In this document: positions 61,613-64,000 of the stretch, piece after piece
Layout of the letters: each line of letters opens with the position of its first letter
How positions within the stretch are numbered: position 1 is the first letter of the stretch
Assembly (NCBI GenBank): GCA_031420415.1
Contig: JANOMT010000037.1
Coordinates: forward strand, 1-64,000
Reading direction: 5' to 3'
Length of the DNA stretch: 64,000 nucleotides
From: JANYGA01 sp031420415
GTDB taxonomy: Bacteria > Vulcanimicrobiota > Vulcanimicrobiia > Vulcanimicrobiales > Vulcanimicrobiaceae
Notes under the pieces: model-generated
Database searches by the model: none
Seen by the model: the letters and a program-made list of their open reading frames with translations, nothing else
Told to the model about the DNA's origin: nothing
Program-made: the position numbers and the translations under genes

Positions 61613-62137
61613 TCAGGCTCCTAGCGTCGTGAAGCCGCGCGAAACCTTCATGAGCAATTCTACAAAGGTCTTCTTCTCGGCGCCGCTGAGTCCGCGGAGC
61701 GCTGCTTTGTTCTTTGAGAAATACGACGGCAGCATCGTTTGAACGACGCGCTTACCCGTGCGCGAAAGCGAAATATAAGACACGCGACGGTCTTCGGTAC
61801 TCGCCTTGCGATCGATGTAGCCGTCGCGTTCGAGACCGGCGACGAGACCCGTGACGTTCGCCTGCGTCGTTCCGAGATATCGCCGTAGATCGGAGAGTGA
61901 GATCGGTTCGCCTTCCGCCTGTAAGACGATGAGGACGCCGAACTTTTGGGGCGTCAATCCGGCTTCGAGAAACCACGATCCAAGCGCATTTTCGACGCGT
62001 TGCGCGGTCGTGCGTAAAGCGAGCAGCGCACGAAGTGTCGCCGCATCGAAATCTGCGTGACGTTTGCGGTGCCCGACGAAATGGGCATCGGGCCAACCGA
62101 CGATGTCTTCCATATTGCTGATGTCGCCGTCTTTCAT
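61613..62137 (-). CDS. MarR family transcription regulator
   Basis: A 174-aa protein from ATG 62137, four bases after AGG. The winged helix shows LTPQKFGVLIVLQAEGEPISLSDLRRYLGTTQANVTGLVAGLERDGYIDRKAS in sequence (segments noted separately), with the wing in TEDRRVSYISLSRTGKR. The N- and C-terminal helices form the dimer. The ligand and targets are unknown. A palindrome 40 bases upstream suggests autoregulation. It precedes two tRNA genes on the same strand. ATG 62113 is a shorter alternative. Confidence 0.9.
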   Translation of the reverse strand: MKDGDISNMEDIVGWPDAHFVGHRKRHADFDAATLRALLALRTTAQRVENALGSWFLEAGLTPQKFGVLIVLQAEGEPISLSDLRRYLGTTQANVTGLVAGLERDGYIDRKASTEDRRVSYISLSRTGKRVVQTMLPSYFSKNKAALRGLSGAEKKTFVELLMKVSRGFTTLGA

Positions 62138-62176
62138 AATACCTAAACTAACACGAAAAGTAGAAACTTTGGTCGC

Positions 62177-62192
62177 GTTGCAATTTCGCAAC
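62177..62192. promoter_or_regulatory. Palindrome upstream of marR, probable operator
   Basis: GTTGC-N6-GCAAC (gttgcaatttcgcaac) lies 40-55 bases above the marR start in a locally AT-rich stretch. The size and position fit a MarR dimer site near the promoter. Binding is inferred. Confidence 0.45.
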
Positions 62193-63316
62193 CACAACGA
62201 TATAAATCCGCATCTCAGGGCAAGTGTGACCGGCGTTTTTTTTCCGGAGCCCGAGCCGACTCGCAACCTTTGACGACGCGCGTTCCACTTACGGCACGCT
62301 CCGGACGGTCCAGACGCACAAGTCCCGTACCGTTTCATCTGCCGCATCACATTATATCGTCCTACCGCCGGTCGTTGCTGCCGAAAACTTCAGGGAAAAG
62401 GGAGCTCCCCTCCCGCGGGCGCGCCGCCGAAGGTCCCGATCTCAACCGACCGCGCGCAGACGATGAGTGCGACGACTGCCCGACGACGATCGTCGTCGGC
62501 GGCTTCGAGAAAGGCGCCCTCTCGCCGTAGACCAAGGTCGGAAGGGCCTCGTGAGCGGCACGGATCGATGTTCGCGTCGCCTTCGGTAGACGGCCGCCGC
62601 TCGATCTATATTCGCAGCCACGCCAACGATCATTTCGGGGATGCAGATCAGGGAGCGAATGTCGTTGATGATCGCTACACGATCGTTCAGTCCTGTTTCT
62701 CCGTCTCGCTCCGCACGATGTTGACGCTCGAGGATTGCAACGTGAGGCGACCGCACTCACGAGCGGAATCGCGCCCCCCGCGTCGCTCGCGGGCACCTCA
62801 AAATCGACCGAGGTCAATTGATACCTCCAAGGCCCAGCCCACAACGACGACCGCACCCGGCGCGACGACGATCCAACACCCGGTAATGTTGCAACACGTG
62901 CACCTCATGAGACCCTACGATTCGATACACTGCTAGAACAAGCAGAAGCTCGATTTCTGCGGCGGCGCATCGACGAGTTTCTTAAACGAACACGCGATGC
63001 AGAGCGTTCTCGGCTACGAAACCTGTGCGGGACGGGTAGTCGGTACGGCATCTTACCTTTCTCGGCGACCACTTTCGCACCGATCCGCAGCATTCGCAAC
63101 GCGAGGCTCGGACGACGAACTTACCCTCGCTCGAAAACCTCCGACAACTCCGATCACGCCGGCAAAACGTACCGAGCAACAAGCAGCGCTAAAGCATGGC
63201 CCACTTACATCGACCGCGAGCCCAGGGGCCTTGTTCCGAGAGCCGACGGCCCGTCCCGCAGGACTCGCTCGCGATTATACACGAACGTCGATACGACACA
63301 CCGATCAGGAGAGAGT
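62193..63316. other. About 1.1 kb without a credible gene
   Basis: No frame here has a recognisable domain, a good ribosome site or neighbour overlap. Short frames on both strands are rich in Arg, Ser and Pro, as expected from chance reading of GC-rich DNA. An 8-base T run lies at 62236-62243. The stretch sits beside two tRNA genes and could be an old insertion remnant, but I see no att repeats or integrase. Confidence 0.5.
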
Positions 63317-63469
63317 ATGGCGAAACAAGTAACGTGCCCGCTTTGCGGAGCGAGCATCACTGGTGCCGACGAAGAAGCGCTCGTCGCAGCCGCCGACGCA
63401 CATGGCGACGAGAACCACGGCATGCGTGCCCCGCGCGAGATGATCGTCAGCAGCGCGACCGACGTTTAA
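63317..63469 (+). CDS. 50-aa DUF1059-like small zinc-site protein
   Basis: ATG 63317 follows a strong AGGAGAG. The product opens MAKQVTCPLCGASITGADEE, then ALVAAADAHGDENHG, ending MIVSSATDV. The spacing Cys-x2-Cys ... His-x5-His suits one zinc ion, and the pattern C-P-x-C-G ... E-E-x-L-V ... H ... H-G resembles DUF1059-type small proteins. The gene is followed by an intrinsic terminator 20 bases on. A clear ribosome site and terminator make it a convincing stand-alone gene. Confidence 0.8.
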   Translation: MAKQVTCPLCGASITGADEEALVAAADAHGDENHGMRAPREMIVSSATDV

Positions 63470-63489
63470 TCGGCACCGTAGCATCTGAG

Positions 63490-63516
63490 AAGGCCCCACT
63501 CGACCGGGGCTTTTTT
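63490..63516 (+). terminator. Intrinsic terminator of the 50-aa gene
   Basis: GCCCC and GGGGC pair around an 8-base loop (63493-63510), followed by six T residues at 63511-63516. This is the best intrinsic terminator in the window. Confidence 0.8.
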
Positions 63517-63665
63517 CGTGCCTGGGATCGAAAATTACGTCGGCGCTACCAGCGGGCAGCACGTGATCCACACGGGCGGCGAAGGCCATTCTTCGATGCA
63601 GCTCCCCATTGAGGCGTGATCGCGGGGACCGGATTCCGTGATGCTCACGCCGGCGCGCCGTCGAA

Positions 63666-64000
63666 CTATCCGGTCTTCAAAGGCCTGGCGACTTTATAGG
63701 TGCTGAAGATTATGCCGGACGGCATCGCTTTCGTCCCGACGAGCTCAAAGGAGCGCGGCGGGGTGCCCTCCGCGAAGATACGCTTCCCCGTGCCCAACAG
63801 CACCGGATAGACGATCAACACGACTTCATCGGCAAGCCCGTGTTCGAGCAGCGTCGACGTCAGCGTGGAACTACCCCACAGGATGATGTCGGGGCCATCG
63901 TGTGACTTGATGCGGCGGATGTCCTCGACGATGTCGGGTCCGAGGGCTTCGAACGGGCCCCATTCGAGACTTTCCGGACGGTGCGTAGCGATGTATTTCA
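63666..64000 (-). CDS. RibD C-terminal/dihydrofolate reductase-like protein, C-terminal part
   Basis: The gene runs in from the right edge; about 110 residues are visible. It reads LEWGPFEALGPDIVEDIRR, then KSHDGPDIILWGSSTLTSTLLEHGLADEV, VYPVLLGTGKRIF and FELVGTKAMPSGIIFSTYKV, the second half of a RibD_C/DHFR-like fold (YwjB group). These proteins bind NADPH. Riboflavin or pterin reduction is possible, but many are of unknown function. The N-terminus is missing, so the catalytic site cannot be checked. Confidence 0.85.
   Translation of the reverse strand, partial: KYIATHRPESLEWGPFEALGPDIVEDIRRIKSHDGPDIILWGSSTLTSTLLEHGLADEVVLIVYPVLLGTGKRIFAEGTPPRSFELVGTKAMPSGIIFSTYKVARPLKTG

Noticed and set aside
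62362..62856. 164-codon minus-strand frame in the gap
   Set aside because: No start signal or domain, and Arg/Ser-rich composition; I could not support it as a gene.

Overview
The window is a gene-dense, high-GC bacterial chromosome segment of 64 kb. It carries about 65 protein-coding genes, two tRNAs, and no recognised insertion sequence, prophage or CRISPR array. Genes are tightly packed. Many start with GTG or TTG and overlap the upstream stop as ATGA or GTGA, so translational coupling looks common. Lipoprotein signals, an MsbA-type exporter and a LolA-like periplasmic protein suggest a diderm cell. Other traits are an archaeal-type ProS, an Amj-family lipid II flippase, a copper-amine-oxidase-type stalk domain and an MEP isoprenoid pathway. 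This mix fits an uncultured, deep-branching lineage; my guess is Candidatus Eremiobacterota (WPS-2) or a neighbour, but the sequence alone does not prove it.

Layout. 1-4.4 kb: CinA (cut by the left edge), a siroheme-type dehydrogenase, a two-gene NAD synthetase and a dihydrolipoyl-dehydrogenase-like flavoprotein, all on the minus strand. 4.4-8 kb: three coupled plus-strand membrane genes (PIG-V-like mannosyltransferase, GtrA, GT39 glycosyltransferase). 8-13 kb: a minus-strand run of proS, an exported protein, an M16 peptidase, amj and a TPR lipoprotein. 13-16 kb: a broken Uma2 gene, then cobalamin adenosyltransferase, an amino-acid permease and a DUF962 protein. 16-25 kb: one long minus-strand housekeeping array, rpsB-tsf-pyrH-frr-(small ORF)-uppS-cdsA-dxr-rseP-ispG-stalk protein, which links translation, nucleotide supply, undecaprenyl and phospholipid synthesis and envelope stress proteolysis. 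It starts at an extended -10 promoter near 25.06 kb.

25-34 kb is accessory: a second Uma2 relic, a Baeyer-Villiger-type monooxygenase, an exported amidase, an ABC exporter, a B-box/DUF4870 protein, a photolyase-GNAT fusion with altered key residues, a cytochrome c lipoprotein and a PsiE-like membrane protein. 34-41 kb: a minus-strand molybdenum-cofactor operon (HAD, 86-aa unknown, moaD, moaE, hydrolase, moeB-rhodanese, queG, LolA-like, moaA). 41-48.3 kb: an unassigned ATP-grasp-like protein tail to tail with PhoU, enoyl-CoA hydratase, a peptide-type solute-binding protein, a DUF2249-CRP fusion regulator, a MetX-like acyltransferase and a DUF2470 protein. 48.3-51.7 kb: Lon-like protease, coiled-coil protein, coaD, rsmD and a HAD phosphatase. 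51.8-57.7 kb: an esterase, a truncated adenylyl-cyclase copy, gamma-glutamyltransferase and a full-length cyclase-STAND ATPase-TPR protein. 57.7-62.2 kb: recG, hisIE, hisF, tRNA-Cys, tRNA-Gly and a MarR regulator. The right end has about 1.1 kb without a credible gene, a 50-aa zinc-site protein with its own terminator, and a RibD/DHFR-like gene cut by the edge.

The most unusual items are the photolyase-GNAT fusion, the DUF2249-CRP regulator, the unassigned ATP-grasp-like protein, the two decayed Uma2 genes and the duplicated cyclase head flanking ggt. I found no clearly new multi-gene defence or mobile system.
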